64,000 nt of DNA, from assembly GCA_020002185.1 (NCBI GenBank), contig CM034541.1, forward strand, positions 47,365,058 through 47,429,057. The letters are read 5' to 3'. This document shows positions 23,382-34,861 of the stretch, piece after piece (position 1 is the stretch's first letter; each line of letters begins with the position of its first letter). The notes beneath the pieces are model-generated. The model was not told the DNA's origin and ran no database searches. It saw only the letters and a list, made by a program, of their open reading frames with translations. This DNA comes from Paraescarpia echinospica (lineage: Eukaryota; Annelida; Polychaeta; Sabellida; Siboglinidae). The position numbers were made by a program, and so were the translations under genes.

Positions 23382-25750
23382 GTGAGAAACATCAAGCATT
23401 TGCACCGTTTTGTGTATGCATTTAATGCTCTAAACAATATCAGCGATTTTGTACCATTTGCTTGTTTTATCGCCCACCAGCCAACCCTACTCCTGCTACT
23501 CCCTAGCCCTAAGGGCCAGGCCTAGACCAGAGCTAAGCTAAGTCTACGGTAACTTGTGAGGCTAACGTAAAGACAAAGTTGTTGTCGTGTTAGTGACTAG
23601 GCCAGCCTGCCCATGGCTATGTCATAACTAATCATGTCTGTTGAACTTGAAGCTAGGCGAACCTTTATCTTAAAATACAATACGTTATTAAAAAGTAATT
23701 AATACTAAAAATTTTAAAATACAATTTACGGTAGAATCTGTCTATGGGGATATAGGCAAGGCTTGTTTCTAACAGGTAATGTACCTGCCAAACGCGATCA
23801 CGTAAATTGGTCACAGGATTGCTATTTTTATCTGCTATGAGCAACGAATAACACCTCTGATAACAACATAATTAATAACACACAGTTATGTTTGCCATGT
23901 GTACGTGTGATGCAAATCGGGCATGTAGCTTTATAAATACAGCATGATCCATCTACATAGATAGTTTTGTTTTGATCATATGGCATAGTTACTTATAAGT
24001 TAGAACCCTGCATCTGTATCCTGGAATGGTCTATTATTTCAGCAGTAAATATTAAAGGACTAATATCACAGAGTCTAAGTGTGATGTAGAGTGATTAACA
24101 CATTAACTTGTTGTGCATGGTATACTAGCACAATGCATCCATTAGCGTATGTTCCCACAACTAATTGACTGTTTATTAACATTGCTAATTGCGCAACTAT
24201 GTGATCAATGACAGTTTTTCTTTGTTCATGTTTGCTATGATTAGGCTGCCCTACTGACAGATTATGTAAGTATCCATTTGCTTTAAGGCATTAGCAACTA
24301 AATAATGTATAATAGTGCCTTGCATGTATGCATGTTTAGTATGTTTGCACAAACAAAGCCAAACATGCATGTTCACAACATCTTGGTACATCTACCAATT
24401 TAATATTCATGTAATGAATCAATGCATATATATGTATATGTACTCACATTTTTTTTATGTTGTATATATATATATACACACACACCAGTATATATTATAT
24501 ATTGCACTGATCTTTGTTTGCACATTTTTTGGGAAATATAATTTAGATTACAGATATTATATGGAATGAAATGTGGTTGCAGCATTTCTTTACATTCCTT
24601 ACATTTTTAAGTGTTCACAACATGCATGTACATTCCTGGCACCTCAATATGCATGCATATTGTGATGCATGTTGTTCACTTGATTGACCTTTGTATACAC
24701 GAATGCGACATTTGACCTCATATTCAGAATGACCATTTGATTCTGTTTGAGAGTGTCAATGCATTGGCTGGCATAGTCTTTGTTCAGTGTTGTCATTTTT
24801 CCTCTCACTTTATCCCTGCGATCCTTGTCTCTCTGTCTGTTTCTTTCTTCCCCTCTCCATCGTCCTCTGTTTCCCTCCCTTCTACCAATATTATGTACTT
24901 ATGCAGGGGTGTGTCCAGAGAGGGTAGCCTGGGGGGCACAAAAACCTGGTGTAGAAAATGTTTTGCTCCCATGTCGCCATAACTTCAGCTAGCCTTGTCT
25001 CGTCTTGACTGGGAGGGGCAGGTGCAGTTGAACATTTATCGTTGCTGCGCGGCCGTATCTTCACCTCATCTTCCTTCTCCGCTGGCTCGACTGTGACATC
25101 GGAAGACGGGGTGGAGGGAGCTGTTGAAAAAATGTTGCCGCCACGTCGCCGTCATTTCGGCTTATTGTTATTGTGACCAGAACAGGGGTACAATTCCAGG
25201 GGTCTAGTGGGCACGATCATGTGGGCCCATTCAAAAAGGTCTACGGGCACGCTAAATTCCACTCCCCCGTGCATGCATATGTGTGCATGTGTGTCTTTCT
25301 CTCACTGTCAAATCACCTTTCAATTGGTGGTTGCAGAATATCAAGAACCAAGAATATATGTACATTCTGAAGATACAGAAAAATTATTAAACAGCAATTT
25401 TTTCAATACCCTGATATGAATAATTACACTTTTTTTATACTTTTCACTTTGTAAAATCTACCGCAGTTGCTTAGTTTGACAAAGTATACATACATAATAT
25501 ATCCCTATTGGTGCAAAATGAACTCTGTCATTAGTGTCATATCATGGTATATGTGATATGTTTATATAATACAGTAATTTAAGATGTGTGGTTTTAGGAA
25601 ACCATTGCACGCCTTGGAAAAAAACAGCTGGAGTTTGCAATGACAGGACTTTGATGCAACAAAAGTGAAATAGCCATAAAGACCATAATTAGATGAGTAA
25701 ATATTTTATATAAATATCTGAAGTGACCTGATAGTGTTTCTTTTCAACAG
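23382..25750 (+). other. Intron 1 of the SNX24-like gene
   Basis: A 2.37-kb GT-AG intron. It holds AT-rich DNA, a short (TA)n/(CA)n run at about 24462-24486, a pyrimidine-rich tract at 24800-24890 and GGGGGCACAAAA/GTGGGCACG-type sequence at 24930-25260 that resembles MITE ends but was not delimited. No other exon was seen. Confidence 0.6.
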
Positions 25751-25840
25751 GTATTCTCCATAGAAGTGATTGTACCTGGAAAACAACAACCCACAGTAGT
25801 GGAACGAAGATACACAGAGTTTGAGGAACTTCATAAAAAT
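25751..25840 (+). CDS. SNX24: SNX24-like sorting nexin, exon 2 (PX core)
   Basis: Ninety bases, residues 23-52, with phase 0 at both ends (TTTTCAACAG acceptor, AAT/GTAATA donor). It contains VFSIEVIVPGK and the diagnostic ERRYTEFEELH motif at residues 40-48. In PX domains the R-R/K-Y-S/T-E/D-F motif supplies the arginine (here R41 or R42) that contacts the 3-phosphate of PtdIns3P and the tyrosine that packs on the inositol ring. All key residues are present, so lipid binding should be retained. Confidence 0.92.
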
Positions 25841-26661
25841 GTAATACATGTATTTGAAATTACGATGTAATTACATTATTGGTATGGTTATATGCACCAG
25901 TCTGGTACTCGATTAGCAAGCACATGTCGTGTACGTTTGTAGGTCTAACTTAAGGTTGTTTGTTATGGATTTTAAGTTAGTTTCCAGTTATAAGCTGTTT
26001 CAAATACTGTACTGGTGTGTGAACATTTGAATTACACATCAACATAATAAATTATAATAATAATAATAAATAAGTAAATAATAAATTTGGGGAGAAATTA
26101 CAAGTAAATACAGAAAAGTGTTTGCTTGTAAACCTGTTAGTTGTGATAATTTCCATAGATATATCATTAGTCGGTCATTTGCGAAACGTATAGTTCAGAA
26201 TCAAGTATAATTCAATTCAAATATTGATGTTTAAATAGTTTCCAGTCTGTCTTTGTTAAACCTGTTACATAAGTTACTTTTGTACAAGGTTATAATGTTT
26301 AAACATTTTAAAGATCCTTATTATTATTTGTTTAAATAATTAATTTATGTATATCTTATATTGTATAGTTATATACAGCCGTGTATACATTTTTATGATG
26401 TGCAAATGTCATGTTTTAACTAATTTATCACTGTTTAATCAGCTGGTTAATTCAGTTCAATTTTAACATTATCTGCATAGATATATGTTCCATTTCTTAA
26501 CAAATGTATTGCTATTTCTATAATTAATGAATTTTTGGCACATATGTAACTGTCTCAGTAAGTATTCGAAGTGCCTGTGAATGGAGTATAACTTCACTTA
26601 CGGTGCTGTATTATTTTATGTGCATTATTTTTGATATTATTAATTATTTTTAATTCATCAG

Positions 26662-26766
26662 CTGAAGAGAGTTATTCTTCCACCAACTCTTCCGTCAAAG
26701 ACAGTCTTAAAGTGGAATCATCGGATACTGGAAAACAGACGACAGGGACTTGAGGCTTATCTGCAG
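26662..26766 (+). CDS. SNX24: SNX24-like sorting nexin, exon 3 (PX C-terminal half)
   Basis: One hundred and five bases, residues 53-87, phase 0 at both ends (CATCAG acceptor, CAG/GTTAGC donor). It encodes LKRVILPPTLPSKTVL and then LENRRQGLEAYLQ. The proline-rich membrane-insertion loop (PPTLPSK) and the RRQGLEAYL helix, with a second phosphoinositide-contacting Arg (R78/R79), are characteristic of PX domains and especially of SNX22/SNX24. This exon is the strongest single piece of evidence for the gene. Confidence 0.94.
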
Positions 26767-26825
26767 GTTAGCCAGAAGCTGGCAGTGGCTAGCTCAGCCA
26801 GTGTGACATAAGCTACTAACTACTG

Positions 26826-27007
26826 ACGGCCAGTTTCACAGAGTGTTCATACTATATATTATGAACCTTTGTATGAAGAATAAATCATTTTTATGTACAG
26901 TAACTCATAACGATATGTTTGTCTTCTACGATTGCCCTGAGACTCTGAGTTATATGTCATCTTCTTATAATCCATTTTTTGTATGAATGCTTCATGAAAC
27001 TGACCCA
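26826..27007. mobile_element. MITE in intron 3 of the SNX24-like gene
   Basis: Termini GGCCAGTTTCACAGAG and (reverse complement) GGGTCAGTTTCATGAAGC are inverted repeats around about 180 bp of AT-rich sequence. The ends resemble those of the MITE at 20526-20702 (GGGGCCGGTTTCA), suggesting one superfamily. Confidence 0.7.
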
Positions 27008-28409
27008 TTATTGCATTGACAAACCATTCATTTTAATAAAATAACCATAAGTCAGAAGCACCTTGTTAAAAGATCTTGTTTTTCATAATTATTGTGCTTT
27101 TTTTGTGGTTATATGTAAAATATCTAATACAAATTACATATTATCAGTACATATTGTCTTAGCCATTAATAAACCCAATATTGTTAGTTGTCATAGCAAC
27201 AGTTTGTACCATTTCCTTATAATAAGCATGTTTAATCAAAATCAAGCCTGACTGTGTATACCTGTTCACAACAGGTAGACTTTGAACCACTAGAATACAA
27301 AATCAAGAGTGAATATCATCTGCATATACGATGTAACAAGTCATTTTGCAATCTTAACACCTTCCTGTGCACGTCAAATCAGCAGGTAAATAATTTATAA
27401 ACACAAACTTGCACAAAACCACAATCTGGGTACATGTGTCTGCTTAAATTGTTGTTCAGTGTACATTTTGCAAATAGGTGTTACCTTGATCTCATCTTTT
27501 TTTTATTAATCCTCACTGGCTATTTGAAATTTAGCACCTTGGCATTTTATGATAGCTATTTATAAATAAAATTATTAATATTTCACCCTAAATCACCCTA
27601 AATTTAAATAAGCCATAAATTTCAAACCGCCGTAGATCGAAACCTACAATAGCCAATACACTCACATTTTGGTTACCGAAGGGTGAACATGCTTGTCTTC
27701 ATAACCGCTTTCACCAGACTGATTCAGAAATGAGCAGTGCAACAAATTTCATAAATTTAGTTGAGTTCACATGGAATGACCAATGAAGTACTAGTGGGTG
27801 ACTGACTGTTCCCTTGCGTGATCCAGACGATCCTAGACACGGGCCGAGTTCCTGGATCACTGAGTCAGTTCCTCGACATGTCATCCCTGGATACAACCAC
27901 AGGCAGCATGGAGTGGGTGGAAATTTTACCATTATATTTGCCGTTATATTTCACTGCGGTACAAATCGTCAGTACATTTGATAGCAAACCATTTAATTTG
28001 GATGTTATTTTTAGGTTAATTTTGTTGGATTAATCATATTTTGTTTAATTTATTGTTTTATGAAGACATCACTATTGTATGAAATAGCCACTAGATGGCT
28101 GCACTAGCACTGACAATGCCCCAAATAACCAGATGAAGAGTGCACTAAGCATTAAGAGTAATTTGTTTGCAAGTTTTGTCACTATTGTCAAAGTTGTAAG
28201 AATAATGCTAATTCATTGGGTGGGATCACCATCCTTAGTGCCTGTTAATTTACATCACCTACACTGCATAGCAGTGACACACAGATATATAATCTTATTA
28301 TCAACAGAATTTGAAACGTAAATGTCAAAACTGGTTAGAAAATGTGTTTATATAATGACATTAAACATATATTATTATTCGTTTAAAATTAAATTACACA
28401 TTCTTTCAG

Positions 28410-28443
28410 GAGTTTCCTGATGCAGTTTTTGCTTTTGCTATAT
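28410..28443 (+). CDS. SNX24: SNX24-like sorting nexin, probable exon 4 (small)
   Basis: A 34-base candidate exon after a good TTCTTTCAG acceptor. It enters in phase 0 from exon 3 and reads EFPDAVFAFAI, which fits the family segment that follows the PX helix (EELPKLFLDFL in human SNX24, from memory). The proposed donor ATAT/GTACAA is weak but leaves phase 1, which is what exon 5 needs if that exon starts at 28592. An alternative is that exon 5 uses the acceptor at 28583 with a different upstream donor. A second open segment at 27275-27385 (acceptor ACAACAG, donor CAG/GTAAAT, phase 0) shows no family similarity and was left out. Confidence 0.5.
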
Positions 28444-28591
28444 GTACAAGGGTTCTAACCAGAAATCATAAACATATATTTGGTTATTGTATGAATCATT
28501 TTGTAATTTGAAATGTGTAGGAGGTACTTATCTCATTAGTGCTTTGATTCAGTGACAACATAATGTATCTGTATATGATTCAGTTCTCTAG

Positions 28592-28663
28592 ACAAACTGG
28601 ACAATGATGACACATCAACGCATCAGCCCCTCATTGGCTTCACAGACGATGTCTTCCTTGAAG
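28592..28663 (+). CDS. SNX24: SNX24-like sorting nexin, exon 5
   Basis: Encodes KLDNDDTSTHQPLIGFTDDV and then FLEG. The HQP-(L/V)-x-x-F-x-(D)-x-(Y/F) pattern matches the segment of SNX24 that follows the PX domain (HQPVLLFLRDPYV). Acceptor TTCTCTAG with entry phase 1; donor GAAG/GTCATT at 28664 with exit phase 1, which joins exactly to the last exon (G+GC gives Gly). The 28741-30560 minisatellite begins about 80 bp after this donor. Confidence 0.75.
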
Positions 28664-28740
28664 GTCATTCGAAAGGTCATCCATATTTTATTGTTTCTGG
28701 TCCAATGGTCAGCATTTGTGTTGAATTGAAATATAGTTAA

Positions 28741-30563
28741 TGTTGGGACATCCTATCTCCCGCCTGTCTTGGGGTCCAACCTCCCATCTCTCAACTGTTT
28801 TGGGGTCAACCTCCCATCTCCCACTTGTTTTGACGTCAACCTCCCATCTCCCGCCTGTCTTGGGGTCCAACCTCCCATCTCTCAACTGTTTTGGGGTCAA
28901 TCTCCCATCTCCCACCTGTTTTGGGGTCAACCTCCCATCTCCCACTTGTTTTGACGTCAACCTCCCATCTCCCGCCTGTCTTGGGGTCCAACCTCCCATC
29001 TCTCAACTGTTTTGGGGTCAATCTCCCATCTCCCACTTGTTTTGGGGTCAACCTCCCATCTCCCGTCTGTCTTGGGGTCCAACCTCCCATCTCTCAACTG
29101 TTTTGGGGTCAATCTCCCATCTCCCACCTGTTTTGGGGTCAACCTCCCATCTCCCACTTGTTTTGACGTCAACCTCCCATCTCCCGCCTGTTTTGGGGTC
29201 AATCTCCCATCTCCCACTTGTTTTGGGGTCAACCTCCCATCTCCCTCCTGTCTTGGGGTCCAACCTCCCATCTCTCAACTGTTTTGGGGTCAATCTCCCA
29301 TCTCTCAACTGTTTTGGGGTCAATCTCCCATCTCCCACTTGTTTTGGGGTCAACCTCCCATCTCCCACTTGTTTTGACGTCAACTTCCCATCTCCCACCT
29401 GTTTTGGGGTCAACCTACCATCTCCCACCTGTTTTTGGGGTCAACCTCCCAACTGTTTTGGGGTCAATCTCCCATATCCCAACTGTTTTGGGGTCAACCT
29501 CCCATCTCCCACCTGTTTTGGGGTCAATCTCCCATCTTCCACCTGTTTTGGGGTCAACCTCCCATCTCCCAACTGTTTTGGGGTCAATCTCCCATCTCCC
29601 ACCTGTTTTGGGGTCAATCTCCCATCTCCCACCTGTTTTGACGTCAACCTCCCATCTTCAACCTGTTTTGGGGTCAACCTCCCATCTCCCACCTGTTTTG
29701 GGGTCAACCTCCCATCTGTTTTGGGGTCAGTCTCCCATCTCCCACCTGTTTTGGTATCAACCTCCCATCTCCCACCTGTTTTGGGATCAACCTCCCATCT
29801 CCCGCCTGTCTTGGGGTCCAACCTCCCATCTCTCAACTGTTTTGGGGTCAACCTCCAATCTCCCACCTGTTTTGGGGTAAATCTCCCACCTGTTTTGGGG
29901 TCAACCTCCCATCTCCCACCTGTTTTGGGGTCCAACCTCACATCTCCCACCTGTTTTGGGATCAATCTCCCATCTCCCACCTGTTTTGGGGTCCAACCTC
30001 CCGTCTCCCACCTGTTTTGGGGTCAACCTTCCATCTCCCACCTGTTTTGGGGTTAACCTTCCATATCCCACCTGTTTTGGGGTCAACCTCCCATCTCCCC
30101 CCTGTTTTGGGGTCAACCTCCCATCTCCCCCCTGTTTTGGGGTCAACCTCCCATCTCCCACCTGTTTTGGGGTCCAACCTCCCATCTCCCACCTGTTTTG
30201 GGGTCAACTTTCCATCTCCCACCTGTTTTTGGGTTCAATCTCCCATCTCCCACCTGTTTTGGGGTCCAACCTCCCGTCTCCCACCTGTTTTGGAGTCAAC
30301 CTTCCATCTCCCACATGTTTTGGGATCAACCTCCCATCTCCCACCTGTTTTGGGGTCCAACCTCCCGTCTCCTACCTGTTTTGGGGTCAACTTTCCATCT
30401 CCCACCTGTTGTTGGGTTCAATCTCCCATCTCCCACCTGTTTTGGAATCAACCTCCCATCTCCCACCTGTTTTGGGGTCAACCTTCCATCTCCCACCTGT
30501 TTTGGGGTCCAACCTCCCATCTCCCACCTGTTTTGGGGTCCAACCTCCCATCTCCCACTTTGT
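28741..30563. repeat. 30-bp minisatellite with higher-order structure, intron 5 of the SNX24-like gene
   Basis: About 60 units of TTTTGGGGTCAACCTCCCAT with CTCCCACCTG. Variants (CTCTCAACTG, CGCCTGTCTTGGGGTCC, CACTTGTTTTGACGTC) recur in a fixed order with 90- and 120-bp spacing in the left third (28750-29280); the right part is more uniform. A 30-bp period keeps one reading frame open for hundreds of codons on both strands, so long open frames here are artefacts. It begins about 80 bp downstream of exon 5. Confidence 0.97.
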
Positions 30564-30721
30564 GCCATGCCTCCATTGTTAATTTTGGAACACCATTTGC
30601 AGAGTGGTTTTATGCTTTAGCTACTTTCCAAGGGACTACAGTTAATAATAAATATATATTTTTACATGCATCTATATTAAATTTCACCTATAGTCCAGTT
30701 GAAATTAACAATTATTTACTT

Positions 30722-31240
30722 AGACTTAGTTCCTCCTGTTCCTTTCGGGACATTGGGCAACAAGCTTTCTCCATCTAGTATGGTCTTTCGCAATTTCTTT
30801 GGCCTCATTCCAGGTGATTTCCATTTCTGCCAGATCTTCTCTAAACGTCCTGTGCCAGGTCTTAGTCGGCCTTCCTCTCCTTCTGTTTCCACCTTCAGGC
30901 ACCCACTCCATTGCTACATATGCTATTCTCTCTCTTGGTAGGCGTAGTACATGTCCCGCTAGTCTCTGTTGTCGAGACTTAACTATGTAATGCAGGCTAT
31001 CCAGACCTTCCTTCTCATCACTTCTTCATTGGTTATGTGCTCTCTCCGCGATATGCCCAATATGAACCGGAGACATCGTCGGTGAAATATGTCTATTTTT
31101 TTGGATATCCTCGCCGTATTCTTTCACGTTTCACAGGCATATATTGCTGTTGGTATTACGATTAACATATAAAGATGTAGTTTTATGTCCTTTCTGATGG
31201 TGTTACTGGACTATATTGGACGTAGTCTTTGGAACACTTT
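30722..31240 (-). pseudogene. LINE reverse transcriptase C-terminal fragment in intron 5
   Basis: The minus strand ends with RRRGRPTKTWHRTFREDLAE, then MEITWNEAKEIAKDHTRWRK and a stop just before TAAGTCTAAGTAA. This is the basic C-terminal tail common to RTE-like LINE proteins. Upstream, pieces such as SITNEEVMRR and RQQRLAGHVLRLPRERI are visible with frameshifts. It is antisense to the host gene. Confidence 0.8.
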
Positions 31241-31635
31241 CGCAATTACCTGAACATTTTAGATGAAAAGCCAATTTTTGTTTTAAGCTTGACAAATGCT
31301 ATACTCCAATCGTAAATTGAGCTTTCAACAAAATATGTTCATAATGGTATTACACTTGACTAATTGTAATTTCCAGATAACTGTAGTATTTTTGAATTTG
31401 TAATCAAATTCGGTTCTGCCAATAACAATAGCCTTGATGGTTTTGTGGTTCAGATATTTATTGACAAAAAGTTGTGTACTTTTGTGTAAAAAGATATGTG
31501 ACCCGCTACAGTGAACACACAAGACTATTCTGCACACTAGCAGAAATAGTTGACTAGGTCAAGTTCCATAAGTTTTGTGATTCTGGGAGAAAACCGTACT
31601 TTATAATCTCCCCATTCAACGTCAATTTATTTTTG

Positions 31636-31930
31636 AAAAAAATCCAAAACTAATAAAATATATCTATTAACGAACACCGAGATTAAAAAGTCCAAAACTA
31701 ATAAAATACATGCATTAACGAACCCCTAGATTAAAAAATCCAAAACTAATAAAATACATGCATTTATTAATCCCCAGATTAAAAAATCCAAAACTAATAA
31801 AATACATGCATTTTCAAACCCCCAGATTAAAAAAATAAAAACTAATAAAACACATGCATTTACGAACCGCCAGATTAAAAAATCCAAAACTAATAAAATA
31901 CATGCATTTATGAACCCCTAGATTAAAAAA
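31636..31930. repeat. 49-bp tandem repeat (about 6 units)
   Basis: The unit reads TCCAAAACTAATAAAATACA, TGCATTTACGAACCCCTAG, ATTAAAAAA. Still within intron 5 of the SNX24-like gene. Spacing drifts by a few bases and the edges are diverged. Confidence 0.88.
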
Positions 31931-32241
31931 GAATAGACAATGAATCAAGATTACCTTGTTTCTCAATAGGTTGCTTTTTAAAATTTACTTCAATTTCAGC
32001 AACAAATAACAAACTACTGAAGATATTTCAACAAACAAGGTATAATTTTAAAGCTGAGGAATCCAAAATGGTAGAACACTCAATTTCACAATTTGACAAC
32101 TTAATGCCCACTTTGCTGTGGCAGGTTATGTATTTGCCCTGATATTGAACCTGTGAGATGATAATAATAATGCATTTCTTAGTGGTTTTGTTTTTGTAAA
32201 ATGATGCGTCTTATTGAAAGAGATGTGACTGTGTGTTGTAG

Positions 32242-32312
32242 GCGGTCTCACAGACATCATCACTGGTGGCGTGACGCAGGCGTTGTACGGCTCCACAGAC
32301 GACCTTATGTGA
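32242..32312 (+). CDS. SNX24: SNX24-like sorting nexin, terminal coding exon 6
   Basis: Acceptor GTGTGTTGTAG, entry phase 1. It encodes GLTDIITGGVTQALYGSTDD then LM and TGA. It corresponds to the C-terminal FPNVVIEGVLHGIFY segment of vertebrate SNX24 (from memory): hydrophobic, TDII/PNVV, then G-V-x-x-(A/G)-(L/I)-(Y/F). Phase compatibility with exon 5 supports the join. The 3' UTR that follows contains 55-bp tandem repeats resembling this exon. Confidence 0.85.
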
Positions 32313-32319
32313 CGTCACT

Positions 32320-32660
32320 CTATACAGATACCTCATAGATATGACGTCATCATTGGCAGAGTGATGGAAGGGTCTACAGATGAAATGTTATGACATCTTC
32401 GTCGACAGATTGAAAAGACTTATGTGACTGTAAAGATGACGTATGACATCATCATTGTCAGAGTGACACAGACGTTGTTTGGTTCTAAAGATGACATATG
32501 ACATCATCGTTATCAGAGTGACACAGACGTTGTTTGGCTCTAAAGATGACATATGATGTCGTCATTGTCAGAGTGACACAGACGTTGTTTGTCTCTAAAG
32601 ATGACATATGACATCATTGTTGTCAGAGTGACATAGACGTTGTTACCTATACCTCAGATG
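32320..32660. repeat. 55-bp tandem repeat in the SNX24-like 3' UTR, related to the last coding exon
   Basis: The unit is ACATCATCATTGTCAGAGTG, ACACAGACGTTGTTTGGTTC, TAAAGATGACATATG (55 bp), with four good copies from about 32437 and weaker ones before. The coding exon at 32254-32309 reads ACATCATCACTGGTGGCGTG, ACGCAGGCGTTGTACGGCTC, CACAGACGACCTTATG (56 bp), so it aligns along its whole length with the repeat unit. Confidence 0.9.
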
Positions 32661-32805
32661 GCATCAGCATTTGGATGCTTTCATGTACCAAGGCAGTACA
32701 GATGTTGACATACATGTAATGCCTTATCTGCTGGCAGAATTGATCATTGACAGCAACGTGTAGAACCAGCACAAAGCTGGCATTTATAATTGCATTGCAT
32801 TACAA

Positions 32806-32811
32806 AATAAA
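32806..32811 (+). promoter_or_regulatory. Candidate polyadenylation signal of the SNX24-like gene
   Basis: AATAAA about 495 bp after the stop codon and downstream of the 3' UTR repeats, in the sense orientation. It is the first clear canonical hexamer after the stop; use is inferred. Confidence 0.45.
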
Positions 32812-32819
32812 CTTATTTA

Positions 32820-33575
32820 TTTTAGGATACTGTAAAATGTATGTTTTTTAGAGATCATGTGAGGTAGAAACCAGAAATAGTAAATGTGCGTCCTGCTATA
32901 TGTTAGCTTTAAGCTGAGTCACAGTTATATGACTTCTATTCACTTTACTTGTGATGTTTAATGTGTTCAGTACTGATTGATTGCCATTGTTCTCCCATGC
33001 ATATTTATTGAATGTACATTTAATGTTCGCTAATTTATGTATCACAGAATCTGTACAATGACATTCTGTATTGCGGTACACAGTGAATAAAAATAACATA
33101 ACTTATTATACTAGGATAAATCTATAACAATCTGTACATCAATACTTTAGCGTGCTGCGCATGACAGACATATAACCTCTTTTTACGACATAAACAAAGG
33201 TCACTTATTTGTACTTAAATGAGAACCCAATAAATCATCCAATGAAATTTTTTGTACAATTCCATCTAGACGTTTAAAGACGTTTTATCTCTTGGTGAAT
33301 GTGTCCACTGTGAAAATGGAGTTGTTATTTAACAGATCAATTAGTGTAATATCACATTTAAAATGCAGGCCTCACGTGCGAGAACAATAACATATGCATT
33401 TGTGAAGAGTAAGTGATTGGAATAGTAATATGCAGGTTTCTTCAGTGTGATTTGCACACAATGGTGAACATTCTATTTTGCGAAATGCATAATCAACGAC
33501 TCTGTTATCCCACTCAAGAAAACGGTATATCGTGAACTATGATATGTTCTATTCGTATCTATTATTTGGCGCTAC
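32820..33575. other. AT-rich intergenic DNA, nothing identified
   Basis: No supported gene or repeat between the SNX24-like 3' end and the diverged tandem repeats at 33583. Confidence 0.4.
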
Positions 33576-33582
33576 ATCACTA

Positions 33583-34130
33583 GTACCTCCATAAACCAAT
33601 TTGGAGTTGGTAGATTCAAAATTTCCCCACAGTGTTTCAAATATTGCAACATTTATGTGTTACCTCACTGTCAAGCATTCATGTTAAAATAATGTAAACA
33701 AACTTTGTATATCATTGTTTCACCTGTATCAGTTTTTATTGACCTGCTTCTCTAGTAACTCCTCAAATCAATTTCGAGTTGGTTGACACATAACATTTTT
33801 CCCAGGATGCCTCAAGAAATTGTTTAATTTTCACATTCATAAAATTATACACTTCACTGCCCATGTTGCCATGTTAAACATGTAACAAACTTGGCATATT
33901 TTCGTTCTACCTGAATCTCTTGTAGGCCTACAGCCCAACATCACTAGTACGGGCAGTTAGTAGTACCTCATTAAACCAATTTTGAATTGGTAGATTCAAA
34001 ACTTTGTTCCCCACTTAATTTCAAATATTGCAAAAGCTACGCGTTACCGAAAGTTTGCATTCTTACTGCCTTTCATTCCTGTTAAATAATGTAACAAACT
34101 TGGAATGTCGTCGTTTTACCTGTATCTGTA
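33583..34130. repeat. Diverged tandem repeat, period about 170-210 bp (3 units)
   Basis: Units begin at about 33583, 33754 and 33963 with GTACCTCCATAAACCAATTT, GTAACTCCTCAAATCAATTT and GTACCTCATTAAACCAATTT. Each then has a GAGTTGGTAGA-like word, a TTCAAATATTGCAA-like word, and ends with AATGTAACAAACTTGG and TTTCACCTGTATC-like sequence. Old, with many indels. Confidence 0.75.
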
Positions 34131-34861
34131 TATATTGCATTATATCTCATGTTTCTCTTCATATTCTCGCACGCTGTATTACTACAAACACTTTACAACA
34201 CACAAAATGATTGTACTCAATAATACGTCGAATAGTTTAGACTACGAATAGTTGTAGCTCATCGCCAGTCTTCACGACATTGGACTTGGTTGGTGGTTTG
34301 GTTGTTTGGCGTCCCTTCTAGAAGTCGACCGTGAACTGTAGTCCGGCAGTCAAACGCCCTTTTGAATGTGGACCGTAAATTAATATTAAGATCCGCACGA
34401 TGTTGTTTTTCATCTTTGTGATCATCTAACCTTCTAGGTCAATAATCCGACGGATGCCACCTTGACACCCTTGAGCGTTTTTGTAGCAACCCATTAATAT
34501 GCTAATTATGTATCGCCATTAAAATATATACTACTTTTCTGAATATCTCAAATTGCAAACAATCAAAATGATGTGTCCAAACGCATGTTTTCATGGTATC
34601 TGGTTATGATTACGTCAGTGAACAAATCATGGTATGCAAATGTGTCACATAAATATGCATATTAGCTCTGACAAATATAATATCACGCTTTTCGTGAGGA
34701 TCTCCTCGATAGGCGAGCTGTCGGCACTGCCTAACGCACCAACTTAAATGCCTCCTCCCCGGAAGTCCAAACGCCCAAATGGTATATAATTTGAAAGCAC
34801 AATATATCCCCATCATAACGAAGCATGTCTTAGAACTGCCAAGTGATGCAGTATGTGTGAC

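Noticed and set aside
27275..27385. Candidate extra exon in the SNX24-like gene (phase 0 at both sides)
   Set aside because: Splice sites fit, but the 37 residues show no similarity to the PX or SNX24 C-terminal region, and the acceptor has a poor pyrimidine tract.
28740..30056. Open frame of 438 codons rich in Pro, Ser and Leu, and matching frames on both strands
   Set aside because: It is a translation of the 30-bp minisatellite. The period is divisible by three, so any frame stays open; there is no start context, domain or splice support.
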